Assembly (NCBI GenBank): GCA_963716245.1
Contig: OY970300.1
Location: 620,001 to 684,000, forward strand
Source: VRUE01 sp963716245
Lineage (GTDB): Bacteria; Actinomycetota; Thermoleophilia; Solirubrobacterales; 70-9
Direction of reading: 5' to 3'
Length of the DNA stretch: 64,000 nucleotides
Positions within the stretch are counted from its first letter, which is position 1. The number at the start of each line of letters is the position of its first letter. Shown in pieces: positions 1-8,135 of this stretch. The notes below the pieces were generated by a model. The model had not been told where the DNA came from and ran no database searches. It saw only the letters and a program-made list of their open reading frames with translations. A program made the translations under genes and the position numbers.

Positions 1-934
1 ATCCGCATTCCGATGCGGTTTGGATGGCCGTTCCGTAGAGGATGTCGTGCTCTGAGACCCGGATACGGTCGAGTTCGAAGGCCCGCATCGCCTCGACCAA
101 GATCACGACCCCGGCGATGATCGTCGGCGCCCGGTCGCTGTGCAATCCGGCTATCTCGACCCGCTCGGCGAGGGGGGTCGAGGCGAACAGGGAGAGGAGT
201 CGCTGGATCGAGTCGAGCGAGAGGACGTGCCCGTGGACCCGCTCGGGGTCGTAGGGCTCCAGCTCCAGCTCGACCGCCGCAAGCGAGGTCGGGGTGCCGG
301 CGACGGCGATCCCGGACGTGGCGCGTGCCTCGTCGCGGCCGGCGAGCGCCGCCTCGATCGCGCCGCGGACGTCGGCCGCCAGCCCCTCGAGCTCGACCGC
401 GGTCGGCGGATCGGTGCCGATGTGGCGCTCGGTGTGGCGGACGACGCCGACCTGCAGCGAGTCGTCGAAGGCGATCGTCTCGTCGCTGCCGACGATCAGC
501 TCGGTCGAGCCGCCGCCGATGTCGATCACCAGGGTCGGCTCCTCGGGCGTCTGCTCGTGCGTGGCGCCGAGATAGGTGAGCCGGGCCTCCTCCTCGCCGT
601 CGAGGACCCGAGCGGTGAGGGCGAAGCGCTCCCGCAGCTCGGCGACGAAGGCGTCGCCGTTGGAGGCGTCGCGCACCGCGCTGGTGGCGACGGTCGCGAT
701 CCGCTCGACGCCGGCGCCCGCGCAGATCGCGGCGTAGTCGGCGATCGCCTCGCAGGCCGCCTCGATCGCCTCAGCCGACAGCTGCCCGGAGAGGTCGACG
801 CCCCGCCCGAGCCGCGTCACCCGGCTCTGCCGCTCCACCTTCGCGACCTCGCCGTCGGCCACGTCGCCGATCAGCAGCCGCGTCGAGTTGCTCCCGACGT
901 CGATCACCGCCACCCTGTGAGATCCCCGCGCCAT
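1..934 (-). CDS. Ppx/GppA-family exopolyphosphatase (3' end beyond window)
   Basis: About 311 residues are visible on the minus strand; the gene runs off the left edge. The N-terminus (AVIDVGSNSTRLLIGDV) is the phosphate-1 motif of the ASKHA fold, DIGGGSTELIVG around residues 145-156 is phosphate-2, and RVSEHDILYG near the end is the conserved C-terminal motif of the actinobacterial single-module Ppx/GppA proteins (usually 300-330 aa), so little is missing. The family hydrolyses polyphosphate or pppGpp in the cytoplasm. ATG at 934 was chosen; an internal GTG seven codons later would also leave the fold intact. Which substrate is used cannot be told from sequence. Confidence 0.9.
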   Translation of the reverse strand, partial: MARGSHRVAVIDVGSNSTRLLIGDVADGEVAKVERQSRVTRLGRGVDLSGQLSAEAIEAACEAIADYAAICAGAGVERIATVATSAVRDASNGDAFVAELRERFALTARVLDGEEEARLTYLGATHEQTPEEPTLVIDIGGGSTELIVGSDETIAFDDSLQVGVVRHTERHIGTDPPTAVELEGLAADVRGAIEAALAGRDEARATSGIAVAGTPTSLAAVELELEPYDPERVHGHVLSLDSIQRLLSLFASTPLAERVEIAGLHSDRAPTIIAGVVILVEAMRAFELDRIRVSEHDILYGTAIQTASECG

Positions 935-1034
935 TCGCGGCCGGCACTCTAAGCCCGCCGCCCCGCAAGCGCCTCTGCGCCCACTCCCGCCTCCCAGCCG
1001 AACCCCCCAGCCATTGCTAGCATTGACAAACCGC

Positions 1035-1108
<74 letters not shown>

Positions 1109-1115
1109 TTTCACG

Positions 1116-1139
1116 AAAGCCCCGCAAATGCGGGGTTTT
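1116..1139 (+). terminator. Rho-independent terminator of tRNA-fMet
   Basis: A six-base-pair GC stem (CCCCGC 1120-1125 / GCGGGG 1130-1135) with an AAAT loop is preceded by AAA and followed by TTTT, 8 nt after the tRNA. It is one of the few classical stem-plus-T terminators in this window. Confidence 0.8.
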
Positions 1140-1331
1140 CGCGTTTCTAGAAAGCAGACAAAAGGGTGCAAAAAGGGCTGTGGGGCAAACCCTGGGGCAA
1201 GGTGAGGTCTGAGATGGGTCAAGCATGGTCTTTGTCGAAGGCCGCTCTGTGGTCTCGCAGCGTTCATGCTGGAACGTTGGGTACGGTGCGATATACATCA
1301 GGGAAATAGTCAAGTTTGCGGAGGTGTCACC

Positions 1332-1547
1332 GTGCCGGAATATTGTGTGAACAAGAATGCCCAGCCGGGATCTGACGATCACGAGGTTCACGACCTGAGC
1401 TCGCAGCAGGGCTGTCTGCCAAATCCCGAGAACCGATTGAACCTCGGAACGTTTGCATCCTGTGGAGGGGCAGTCGAAGCAGCCAAGCAGCACTACGACG
1501 ACGTGAACGGGTGCTACTACTGCGCCAACGAATGTCACACGACGTGA
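1332..1547 (+). CDS. small Cys-rich hypothetical protein (about 71 aa)
   Basis: GTG 1332 is preceded by a strong Shine-Dalgarno GGAGG (1320-1324, 7-nt spacer), which decides the start over the in-frame ATG at 1266. The product begins with a YCVNKNAQ-like segment, contains GDHEVH-like and LGTF.SCGGAVEAAK motifs, and ends with GCYYCANECHT, i.e. spaced cysteines able to bind a metal. I recall short proteins with this pattern (VNxNAQ...DHEVH...NGCxxC..xCH) as widespread orphan genes of unknown function, often in accessory DNA; this is memory, not a search result. It lies inside the tRNA-bounded island and its base composition is less GC-rich than its neighbours. Function unknown. Confidence 0.75.
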   Translation: MPEYCVNKNAQPGSDDHEVHDLSSQQGCLPNPENRLNLGTFASCGGAVEAAKQHYDDVNGCYYCANECHTT

Positions 1548-1619
1548 GGACTGTCAGGGTTGAGTGCGCGCCGCGCAGCCGTTGATCGCTAGAGGCGCCT
1601 GAGCTGCTTCTTTGGCTGG

Positions 1620-2042
1620 TCAAGTACTCGACGGACGCTTCGCGCTTGCAGGGAGCGCCGCGAGGCCCTTCGATACAAGATCACGTTCGTCGCAGCTGAT
1701 GAGGCGATGGCCGGCGTCGCCTGCGGCGGCTGCGTAAGCAGCGTCGTAGACGGAGATCGTGTGGCGCTCTGCGAGTTCGCCCGCCCTCGCTAGGAGGGCG
1801 CCCGTGGATGCGAGGACGCCTCCATCGTCGGCGAGCCTCTCGATCGCGGCGAGCAGCGGTGCCACGGAGCCCGGCGAGCGCCACGCTCGCACTGCGACGT
1901 TGGCGACCTCATAGCGGGCGAGGTCGAGCGTGGCGAGCGTGGCTGCGTCGTCTACCAGCAATGCTCGTGCCGGCTCGTAGTAGTCGTCCTCAGGATCGAA
2001 AGCGGCGAGTAGGACGCTCGCGTCGAGAAGCAGCGTCGTCAC
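1620..2042 (-). CDS. PIN-domain toxin (VapC-like)
   Basis: A 140-aa protein starting at GTG 2042, which overlaps the TGA of the antitoxin (GTGA). The N-terminal strand LLLDASVLLAAFDPEDDYY carries the first PIN-domain acidic residue, E is present in RYEVANV, and the C-terminal DAAYAAAAGDAGHRLISCD supplies the other acidic positions. VapC toxins are Mg2+-dependent RNases that cut tRNA or rRNA and are held inactive by the cognate antitoxin. The 4-bp overlap implies translational coupling with the RHH protein upstream, with autoregulation from its operator. It sits in the tRNA-fMet mini-island, where a toxin-antitoxin pair would favour retention. Confidence 0.85.
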   Translation of the reverse strand: MTTLLLDASVLLAAFDPEDDYYEPARALLVDDAATLATLDLARYEVANVAVRAWRSPGSVAPLLAAIERLADDGGVLASTGALLARAGELAERHTISVYDAAYAAAAGDAGHRLISCDERDLVSKGLAALPASAKRPSST

Positions 2043-2266
2043 GGACCGGGGCGCGTTGCCTTCACCCGCTCCGCGGCGCGCCCGCCGTGGGGCGAAGCGT
2101 CGCTGAGCAGCGATCGCATTGCCGCTGCTCGGCCCTCGCGGCGTCGGCGCAGGGCCGCGTCGGCGAACCCCCGCATGACGGCGCTGCGAGTCGTGCTGCC
2201 GCGCTGCGCCTCGGCGTCTACCTCGGCGAGGAGATCGTCTGGAAGGGAGACCATGACCTTTGCCAT
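2039..2266 (-). CDS. ribbon-helix-helix antitoxin (VapB-like)
   Basis: ATG 2266 gives 75 aa beginning MAKVMVSLPDDLLAEVDAEA, the beta-strand plus first helix of a CopG/Arc-type ribbon-helix-helix domain, followed by RGSTTRSAVMRGFADAAL as second helix. The C-terminal third is basic and probably wraps the PIN toxin. An upstream in-frame start (2332) would run through the operator and is less likely. The gene overlaps the toxin by 4 bp. The dimer should bind the repeat at 2274-2289 just upstream and repress its own operon. Confidence 0.85.
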   Translation of the reverse strand: MAKVMVSLPDDLLAEVDAEAQRGSTTRSAVMRGFADAALRRRREGRAAAMRSLLSDASPHGGRAAERVKATRPGP

Positions 2267-2273
2267 GCAGCAA

Positions 2274-2289
2274 GTATACCCAGGTATAC
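2274..2289. promoter_or_regulatory. tandem GTATAC operator of the RHH/PIN module
   Basis: Two copies of the palindromic hexamer GTATAC (2274-2279, 2284-2289) are spaced 10 bp centre to centre, about one helical turn, and start 8 bp upstream of the antitoxin ATG. This is the layout expected for two RHH dimers on one DNA face. The role is inferred from position. Confidence 0.6.
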
Positions 2290-2415
2290 CAGCGGCTTTC
2301 ACTGGGGCAAGAAATGGGGGCGTAAGCCCCACAGGGTCCAGCCGATCTCAGCCGATCTCGATCTCACGAAAACCGCTTGAAACCATGCCCCACGTAGTCC
2401 AGCGGGACCCCAGGT

Positions 2416-2462
2416 TCGGGCTCATAACCCGAAGGTCGCGTGTTCGAATCCCGCCCCGCTAT
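2416..2462 (+). repeat. partial tRNA-fMet copy (att-like direct repeat)
   Basis: The anticodon arm, variable loop, T-arm and 3' acceptor strand of tRNA-fMet are repeated, with one substitution in the T-stem (G to T) and one missing C. The sequence upstream (about 2385-2415) does not form a D-arm, so no functional tRNA is possible. It marks the distal edge of the 1.3-kb island. Confidence 0.8.
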
Positions 2463-2556
2463 GAAATCTAGTCACATGACGCGTCGCCAATCATTGATCG
2501 TTAGGAGAACAGCAGTTCGGCCACCTTCCCACGAGCGGCTCTGGAGCGCTTGAGAC

Positions 2557-3972
2557 CTATCTAAGTTGGATGGCGAACTCGAGGTAGCGGGCGTGCGTCG
2601 CGCCGGCGCGTAGCTCCCCCACTTCCAGGGGCCGCAGGAACGGGTTACCGCGGAGTGTGCCGAGCCGCTCGCGCCAGGCCGTCAGCAACCGAGCGGATCG
2701 GGGAACGTATTTCACCGCTCGGACCCGTCCTCGCTGAAGCATCGCGGTTCCGAAGAAGTCTGTAATCGCAGGCTCGGCGTCGGTGGCCGAGGCAGTCGCC
2801 GTAAGGACCGCCATCCTGTTTTCCAGCTCGTACGAGAGGTGCAGGAGCACTCGCTCGAGCGTTCGGGGACCCCGGTTTAGCAGCCGAGTTCGGCACAGGA
2901 GCGGGCTTCCGGGGGCGGTCACAGGTCCCAGGGTGCGGCCGCGATCACCATGGCACTCCAAGGAATCGCCAGCGATCTGGCCTTTCGCCTTCAAGGACGG
3001 AGCCACCGCGCGCAGACGTGACTCTACGTAGTAGACACCGCCGCTGTCGAGTCCATTGATCAATACGTCGACACGTTCGGACGGGTCGGAAAGATCGGCA
3101 AGCTCCCGATTATCCGCATCCAGCAATCGAGTCGACCCGGGTATGAGCCGCAGTCGTAGCGACGGAGCCATTGTTACGAACACCAGCTCGCTACTCACCC
3201 CAAACGGTCTGGGCATCTCGAGCGTGACCTCCGCGGCTGGATAATCCTCGGAGCGGGGAAGGAGCGTGAGATCGTAGATCGCACGGGGGCGGCGACTCGG
3301 CGGGACGACGAGACGGGTCCGCACCAGTAGGACGTCGTCGCGTGCCGCCATGGTGCCGTTGTCGAAAGGGATGCGCTGCGTCAGGTTGGCGGCGAACACC
3401 ATTTCGTCGTCCCACTGTCCAGGCCAGGGCCCAGCCAGCGACGAAGGCAACGCCCGTGCCCCATCGCGCCCAAGCCAGGTGAGGGCGATTACGAGAGCCA
3501 AAAGCGTGACCGCCGCTCCAGCGGCCGCGGATACGACCGTTCGCCGCATGTGCCACCTTCGCGTCACCCCTGCAGTCAATCGTCTGACGCTCTGCGCCTC
3601 CGGCGCGTCAAGCGCGATCAGTAGCAGCTCGGCGACGTCGAGGGTGCGCAGGACGTCGCGGACCGAGATTGCCTCCAGATGGGCCCACGCGTGCCGCGTC
3701 GCAAACAGCTCAAGCGCCCAAGCCCGCTCGCGCTCACCAAGTCGATTAGCGAACAGCTCGTCCCATCGCGCCAGCATGAGTTTCAGGGCCGGATGGGCAT
3801 CGCGCAGGATGCGAGCCTCGACATCGTTCGGATCGACCCTTATCGCGAGCGTGCGGGCTGCCACCCTTACCCAACTCTTGGGGTACCGGGATCGCAGTTC
3901 GTCGAGCACAGTGCGACCGACCCCCCGGGCGACCAAGCGGAGCGCGGGGTCGACGTGCTTTGACGGTGTCAC
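2557..3972 (-). CDS. predicted Swt1-type HEPN domain, single TM, C-terminal beta-rich domain
   Basis: A 471-aa protein from GTG 3972. Residues about 62-125 resemble the Swt1-type HEPN domain: a WDELFANRLGERERAWALEL stretch followed by ATRHAWAH, giving an R93-x4-H98 motif typical of HEPN RNases, then a helix (VRDVLRTLDVAELLLIAL). One membrane helix spans about 146-168 after a basic WHMRR stretch. The remaining 300 residues are beta-rich with no motif I recognise and contain cysteines (LECHG, LLCRT) that could pair outside. The HEPN part would be cytosolic and the beta domain external, like a receptor. HEPN proteins are common RNA-cleaving effectors in conflict systems. The neighbours give no partner. 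Fold assignment is moderate; function is inference. Confidence 0.6.
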   Translation of the reverse strand: MTPSKHVDPALRLVARGVGRTVLDELRSRYPKSWVRVAARTLAIRVDPNDVEARILRDAHPALKLMLARWDELFANRLGERERAWALELFATRHAWAHLEAISVRDVLRTLDVAELLLIALDAPEAQSVRRLTAGVTRRWHMRRTVVSAAAGAAVTLLALVIALTWLGRDGARALPSSLAGPWPGQWDDEMVFAANLTQRIPFDNGTMAARDDVLLVRTRLVVPPSRRPRAIYDLTLLPRSEDYPAAEVTLEMPRPFGVSSELVFVTMAPSLRLRLIPGSTRLLDADNRELADLSDPSERVDVLINGLDSGGVYYVESRLRAVAPSLKAKGQIAGDSLECHGDRGRTLGPVTAPGSPLLCRTRLLNRGPRTLERVLLHLSYELENRMAVLTATASATDAEPAITDFFGTAMLQRGRVRAVKYVPRSARLLTAWRERLGTLRGNPFLRPLEVGELRAGATHARYLEFAIQLR

Positions 3973-4214
3973 GGCGATCGACGGATCTTGCCATCACCTC
4001 GCTGTCCAGGATAGTGTCGCCGCTGCACAACGTGGCTGTCTATCGTCATAGCCGCTCTCGCTCCGGCTTGTTGCGACGATTCGGAGCGCATCTTCGTACC
4101 TTGCGCCGAACGGGTCGGAGACCGAGGATCGTCAGATGGTCACGTTTTGAGATGACGAGCTGCGAATGGCAGGAAAGACGCTCCGAGTCGGAGGCTTGGC
4201 CCCGTGGGCAAGCG

Positions 4215-4616
4215 CTAGTCAGTCCACCAGTCGCGCTGGCCTTCGACGTCTTCACGTGGAGCCTCGCCGAGATTAGGCGCGCCGATGACGAGGATCTCGA
4301 GGCCCTTTGGTCCGGCCTCGTAGCCTCGCCACGTGCCGGGGGGGACTCGTACCGCGTCCCATTCCTTTAGCTCGACGATCTCGTCGTCGAGCTTCATCCG
4401 TCCGCTCCCGCAGAGGACCACGTACACCTCCTCCTGCTTCTTATGCGTGTGGCCGTACGGAAAGCGATAGTCGGGTGGGACGCGCTGGTAGCTCAGGCCG
4501 GATTTCTCCAGATCGAGCGCTTCGGTCGCCATGCGGAACTCCAGGTCCGGCGCGCCGTCGAACTTGGACCCGAGATCCTCCAGGTCCTCCTTGAGGTTCC
4601 TGAGCGTGAACGGCAC
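4215..4616 (-). CDS. cupin-domain protein
   Basis: A 133-aa single-cupin protein. FPYGHTHKKQEEVYVVL contains the first metal-binding motif (H, H, E) and VRVPPGTWRGYEAG the second, in which Trp stands where the last metal His is often found, so metal binding may be partial. An AGGA 7 nt upstream supports GTG 4616. Small stand-alone cupins bind sugars, acids or metals; the substrate is not evident. The start lies only 27 bp from the divergent SRPBCC gene. Confidence 0.8.
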   Translation of the reverse strand: MPFTLRNLKEDLEDLGSKFDGAPDLEFRMATEALDLEKSGLSYQRVPPDYRFPYGHTHKKQEEVYVVLCGSGRMKLDDEIVELKEWDAVRVPPGTWRGYEAGPKGLEILVIGAPNLGEAPREDVEGQRDWWTD

Positions 4617-4643
4617 GTCGCAATCCTATTTAAGGTCCAAGGC

Positions 4644-5105
4644 GTGACACGCACGGACTCGGCCTCCCGCGTGATCTCGGCTTCGCCTGAGGACGTCTAC
4701 GCGGCTCTCGTCGACCAGGCGGCGCTGGCGGAATGGCTGCCGCCTGCCGGTATGAGTGGCAGATTCGAGCGGTTCGACGCGCGGCCGGGCGGGTCGTACC
4801 GACTGATTTTGACCTACGCCGACGGCTCGGTTCCTCGGGGCAAGTCGACCGCGGACTCGGATGTGGTGGAGGCACGGTTCGTCGAGCTCGTTCCCGGGGC
4901 ACACGTTGTGCAGGCGGTCGACTTCGTCTCGGACGATCCGGCTTATTCGGGCACGATGCTGATGACGTGGGAGCTCGCCGCGGTGGACGCGGGAACGCGG
5001 ATCGAGGTCCGAGCCGAAGACGTTCCCGCGGGCATCTCTGCCGACGCTCACGCTGTCGGGCTCGCGTCCTCGCTGGACAATCTCGCGGCTCATCTCGGCG
5101 CGTAA
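4644..5105 (+). CDS. SRPBCC/AHSA1-family protein
   Basis: A 153-aa protein from GTG 4644 with AAGG about 8 nt upstream. The order ASPEDVYAALVDQAALAEWLPP, GRFERFDARPGGSYRLIL and a C-terminal amphipathic helix (HAVGLASSLDNLAAHLG) matches AHSA1-like START/SRPBCC domains, which bind hydrophobic ligands in a helix-grip fold. It is divergent from the cupin with a 27-bp gap, so the two probably share regulatory DNA. No specific ligand can be named. Confidence 0.8.
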   Translation: MTRTDSASRVISASPEDVYAALVDQAALAEWLPPAGMSGRFERFDARPGGSYRLILTYADGSVPRGKSTADSDVVEARFVELVPGAHVVQAVDFVSDDPAYSGTMLMTWELAAVDAGTRIEVRAEDVPAGISADAHAVGLASSLDNLAAHLGA

Positions 5106-5124
5106 CACGCACGGGTCCGAGCGC

Positions 5125-5160
5125 TGGCGTTCAGGTACCGAGAGGTCTATATTCTTGGTC
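5125..5160 (+). promoter_or_regulatory. possible promoter giving a leaderless subtilase mRNA
   Basis: TATATT at 5148-5153 is a good -10 element ending 7 nt before ATG 5161. Transcription would start at or next to the A of ATG, i.e. without a leader, and no Shine-Dalgarno is present. The -35 region (5125-5130, TGGCGT) is weak. Confidence 0.4.
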
Positions 5161-7884
5161 ATGTCTCGATTCGGCCGGGGGCTTGTTGCTGCGACGATTG
5201 CAGCCCTTTTTGCTGCCTCAGGCGCCTCCGCAACGCAGGAGCGGCCGGCTCCCGATAACGCTCCGGTGACGCCGACGTTCTCGCCGGACCGAGTGATCGT
5301 CGAGTGGGCCGCGGGTGCGAGCCCGAGCGAGCGCCGTGCGGTACGCGAGGAGACCGACGTCGACTTCGAGCGCGATCTCGGCAATCGCCGCTTCCAGCTG
5401 GTCGAGACGGAGCCTGGGCAGACGCCCCGAGAGGCGGTCCGTGAGCTGGAGGCCGACCCGACCGTCGTCCTTGCCGAACGCGACTCGTACGCCACCGAGC
5501 TTGCGATTCCCAACGACCCCCTGTTCGGCAAGCTCTGGGGGCTCCAGAACACGGGGCTGGGAATCGACGGCTTCACCGGCGCCCTCGCGGGCGTCGACAT
5601 AAACGCGAGCAGCGCCTGGGACCGGACGGTCGGGACGCCCACCACGGTCGCCGCGGTCATCGACGGCGGCTACCGGTTCGAGCACCCGGACCTGGCCGAC
5701 GTCGCCTGGACCAATCCCGGCGAGACGCTCGACGAAATCGACAACGACGGGAATGGGATCGTCGACGACGTCCACGGCGCCGATTTCGTCGGCGCCTACG
5801 CCGATGCGCCCGTCGACGGCGACCCGACCGACGACGACATGTTCACGAGCCCCGGCGGCCATGGCGTCCACGTCGCGGGCACGATCGGCGCCGAGGGAGA
5901 CAACGGCATCGGCATCGCCGGGGTCGCCCAAGGCGTCAGCCTCATGCCCCTGCGGGTCTGCAGAGCTGGGGGCTGCCCGTTCTCGGCCATCATCGAGGGG
6001 GTCAACTACGCCGGCGCCCACGGGGCGCGAGTGGCGAACATCTCGCTCGGGAGCGAAGTCGGCAGCAGCGCGCTTGCCGACGCCATCGCCGCCAACCCGC
6101 AGACCCTCTTCGTGATCGCGGCCGGCAACGACGGCGAAAGCAACGAAGCCAAACCCAAGTACCCATGCGTCTACGACCCGCTCGCAGAAGGGAAAAGCAC
6201 GGTCGACAACGTGATCTGCGTCGCTGCGACCGATCAGGCCGATCAACTGGCCGGTTTCTCGAACTGGGGGGTGAACACGGTCGACCTCGGCGCGCCGGGC
6301 ACGCAGACGCTCAGCGCCGCCCTCTACCGCTACTTCACCAAGGACGACTTCGAGATCGACGACTTCGCCTCGAAGTGGACCGCCAGCGGGGCCAACGGCG
6401 GCCTCGTCCGCACCAACGAGGCGCCGCTCACCTCCTTCGGAATCAGCGACTCGCCCGGTGCCACCCCGGTCCCCGGCTCGGCCCGAGCCTCGACGTCGGT
6501 TCCCGTCACGGTCCCGGCCGGATACCAGAGCTGCGCTGTGGAACTGACCAGCTTCGGAGGCGGTTTCCTCGAAGTCCTGTTCGACGGACAGAACGAAGGC
6601 TTCAGCTTTGGGAACAAAGGGCGCATCGTTCGCAAACTTCTCGGGGAACTGAGCGAGGGTGGCGAGGTGGCCCTGCGCCTCAGCTTCGAACCCGGCCCCA
6701 GTCCGGGCCCCAACTCCGGCCTCTGGGTCGAGGACGTCGCTCTGCACTGCATCGCGAAAGTAGGAGAGGGGGGCGGGTACCGCTTCGCGAACGGCACCTC
6801 GATGGCGGCACCGCACGTGGCCGGCGCCGCGGCCCTGCTCTTCTCCCTGAAGCCGAGCGCGAGCGTGACCGAGGTGAAGCAGGGGCTGCTCAGGAGTGTC
6901 GACCCGGTCTTCTCGCTGGCTGGGAAAACGACCTCTGGCGGCCGCCTCGACGCCGCTGCCGCACTCGACCTCTTCGATGCGGTCCCGCCGCCGACGCCAA
7001 CCCTGACCGCCACCAGCCCGGCCTCGCCGGCCAAAAGCAACCAGCCGCGACTGAAAGGCTCGGCCCAGCGCGGGACCACGATCGACGTGTACGCCAACCC
7101 GACCTGCTCGGGCTCGCCGGTCGTCAGCGGCACCGCCGGGCAGCTCGCGGGGGTTGGCATCGCCGTCACGGTCGAGGACGAAACCACCACCGAGTTCTCC
7201 CTACGTGCCACCGACCTGGCGCCCCACACGTCCGCCTGCTCGGCGCCGATCTCCTACACGGAGAACAGCGACTTCGTAGCGCCGTCGCCGCCGCAGCTCA
7301 TCGGCACCGCCCCCGCCTCGCCGGGCTCGAGCGGGACCCCCCGGATCCTCGGTGCCGCCGAGCCGGGGTCGACGGTCCGCGTCCATGCCGGCTCGGCCTG
7401 CGTCGGTTCGCCGGTCGCCACCGGAAGCGCAGCCGAGCTTGGCTTGCTCGGGATCCCCGTCCTGGTCGGCGAGGGTGTCACCGCCGTCTTCTCGGCGACC
7501 GCCACCGACCCAAGTCTCAACACCTCGGACTGCTCGGACCCGATCTCATACACGCGCGTGAGCCCGCCGACCGATCCAGGTGGAGACGGAGGAGGCGACG
7601 GCTCGACGGATGAGGGCTCGACGGATGGGGACGAAAGTCCTGATCCCGATCCTGGCCCCGCCTGCACCGTCCCGAGGCTGACCGGCAAGACGCTGGTCCG
7701 GGCAAAAGCGGCGTTGAAGGCGGCCGCCTGCTGGCTCGGCACGGTGCGCAGGCCCCGTCCTCGCAAAGGCATGCATCTGCCGCCCCTCGTCGTCAGATCG
7801 TCGACCCCCGCGGCGGGCGCGAAACCCGCCGACGGCAAGGTCAACCTCACGCTCGGGCCGAAATGGAGAAAAGCGCACCGCTAG
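5161..7884 (+). CDS. secreted subtilisin-like serine protease (S8) with Ig-like repeats and PASTA domain
   Basis: A 907-aa protein. Signal peptide 1-24 (LVAATIAALFAASGASA), inhibitor-like propeptide to about 115, then the S8 domain with D168 (VIDGGYRFEHPDL), H234 (GGHGVHVAGTIGA), oxyanion Asn in VIAAGNDGE and S547 (NGTSMAAPHVAGAAALL). Between the PGTQTLSA segment and the Ser motif is an insertion of about 150 residues, beta-rich with a Cys pair, absent from plain subtilases. After the protease come two tandem repeats of about 90 aa (each ending in a Cys-containing PISYT motif), an acidic GGDGS/TDEG linker, and a C-terminal PASTA-like domain starting CTVPRLTGKTLVRAKAALK, which could bind peptidoglycan. 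ATG 5161 was preferred to TTG 5155. Confidence 0.9.
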   Translation: MSRFGRGLVAATIAALFAASGASATQERPAPDNAPVTPTFSPDRVIVEWAAGASPSERRAVREETDVDFERDLGNRRFQLVETEPGQTPREAVRELEADPTVVLAERDSYATELAIPNDPLFGKLWGLQNTGLGIDGFTGALAGVDINASSAWDRTVGTPTTVAAVIDGGYRFEHPDLADVAWTNPGETLDEIDNDGNGIVDDVHGADFVGAYADAPVDGDPTDDDMFTSPGGHGVHVAGTIGAEGDNGIGIAGVAQGVSLMPLRVCRAGGCPFSAIIEGVNYAGAHGARVANISLGSEVGSSALADAIAANPQTLFVIAAGNDGESNEAKPKYPCVYDPLAEGKSTVDNVICVAATDQADQLAGFSNWGVNTVDLGAPGTQTLSAALYRYFTKDDFEIDDFASKWTASGANGGLVRTNEAPLTSFGISDSPGATPVPGSARASTSVPVTVPAGYQSCAVELTSFGGGFLEVLFDGQNEGFSFGNKGRIVRKLLGELSEGGEVALRLSFEPGPSPGPNSGLWVEDVALHCIAKVGEGGGYRFANGTSMAAPHVAGAAALLFSLKPSASVTEVKQGLLRSVDPVFSLAGKTTSGGRLDAAAALDLFDAVPPPTPTLTATSPASPAKSNQPRLKGSAQRGTTIDVYANPTCSGSPVVSGTAGQLAGVGIAVTVEDETTTEFSLRATDLAPHTSACSAPISYTENSDFVAPSPPQLIGTAPASPGSSGTPRILGAAEPGSTVRVHAGSACVGSPVATGSAAELGLLGIPVLVGEGVTAVFSATATDPSLNTSDCSDPISYTRVSPPTDPGGDGGGDGSTDEGSTDGDESPDPDPGPACTVPRLTGKTLVRAKAALKAAACWLGTVRRPRPRKGMHLPPLVVRSSTPAAGAKPADGKVNLTLGPKWRKAHR

Positions 7885-7902
7885 ACGGTCGTCGAGGAGG
7901 TG

Positions 7903-8109
7903 TATCTCGTCGCCCTCGTGGATGTCGATGGCACGCCTGGTGTTGCCCTCGAGGCTGGAGTTGAAGAGGCCGGCCGGGTCCTCCAGGGAGGCGCCCTTGG
8001 CGAAGGTCATCTTCACGGCGGCCTTGTACGTCTCGCCGGTGCAGATCATGCCGTCGTGGTACCAGGTCGGGACGCCTCTCCATTTCCACTCCTCGAAGAG
8101 TCCTTCTTC
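7903..8109 (-). pseudogene. DUF1801-type gene fragment
   Basis: The minus-strand reading contains EEWKWRGVPTWYHDGMICTG, YKAAVKMTFAKGASLEDPAG and LFNSSLEGNTRRAIDIHEGD, the core of DUF1801/YdhG-like proteins. The normal N-terminal helices are missing and no start codon lies in frame before sequence antisense to the next gene; downstream the C-terminal helix is replaced by sequence antisense to the subtilase. Both ends are therefore lost, and this is a decayed remnant of a 110-140 aa protein. Confidence 0.65.
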
Positions 8110-8135
8110 GTCATGGCCGCAGTATGCACGCCGGC

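Noticed and set aside
2385..2462. second functional tRNA-Met
   Set aside because: No D-arm can form, the T-stem has a mismatch and a base is missing from the acceptor strand.
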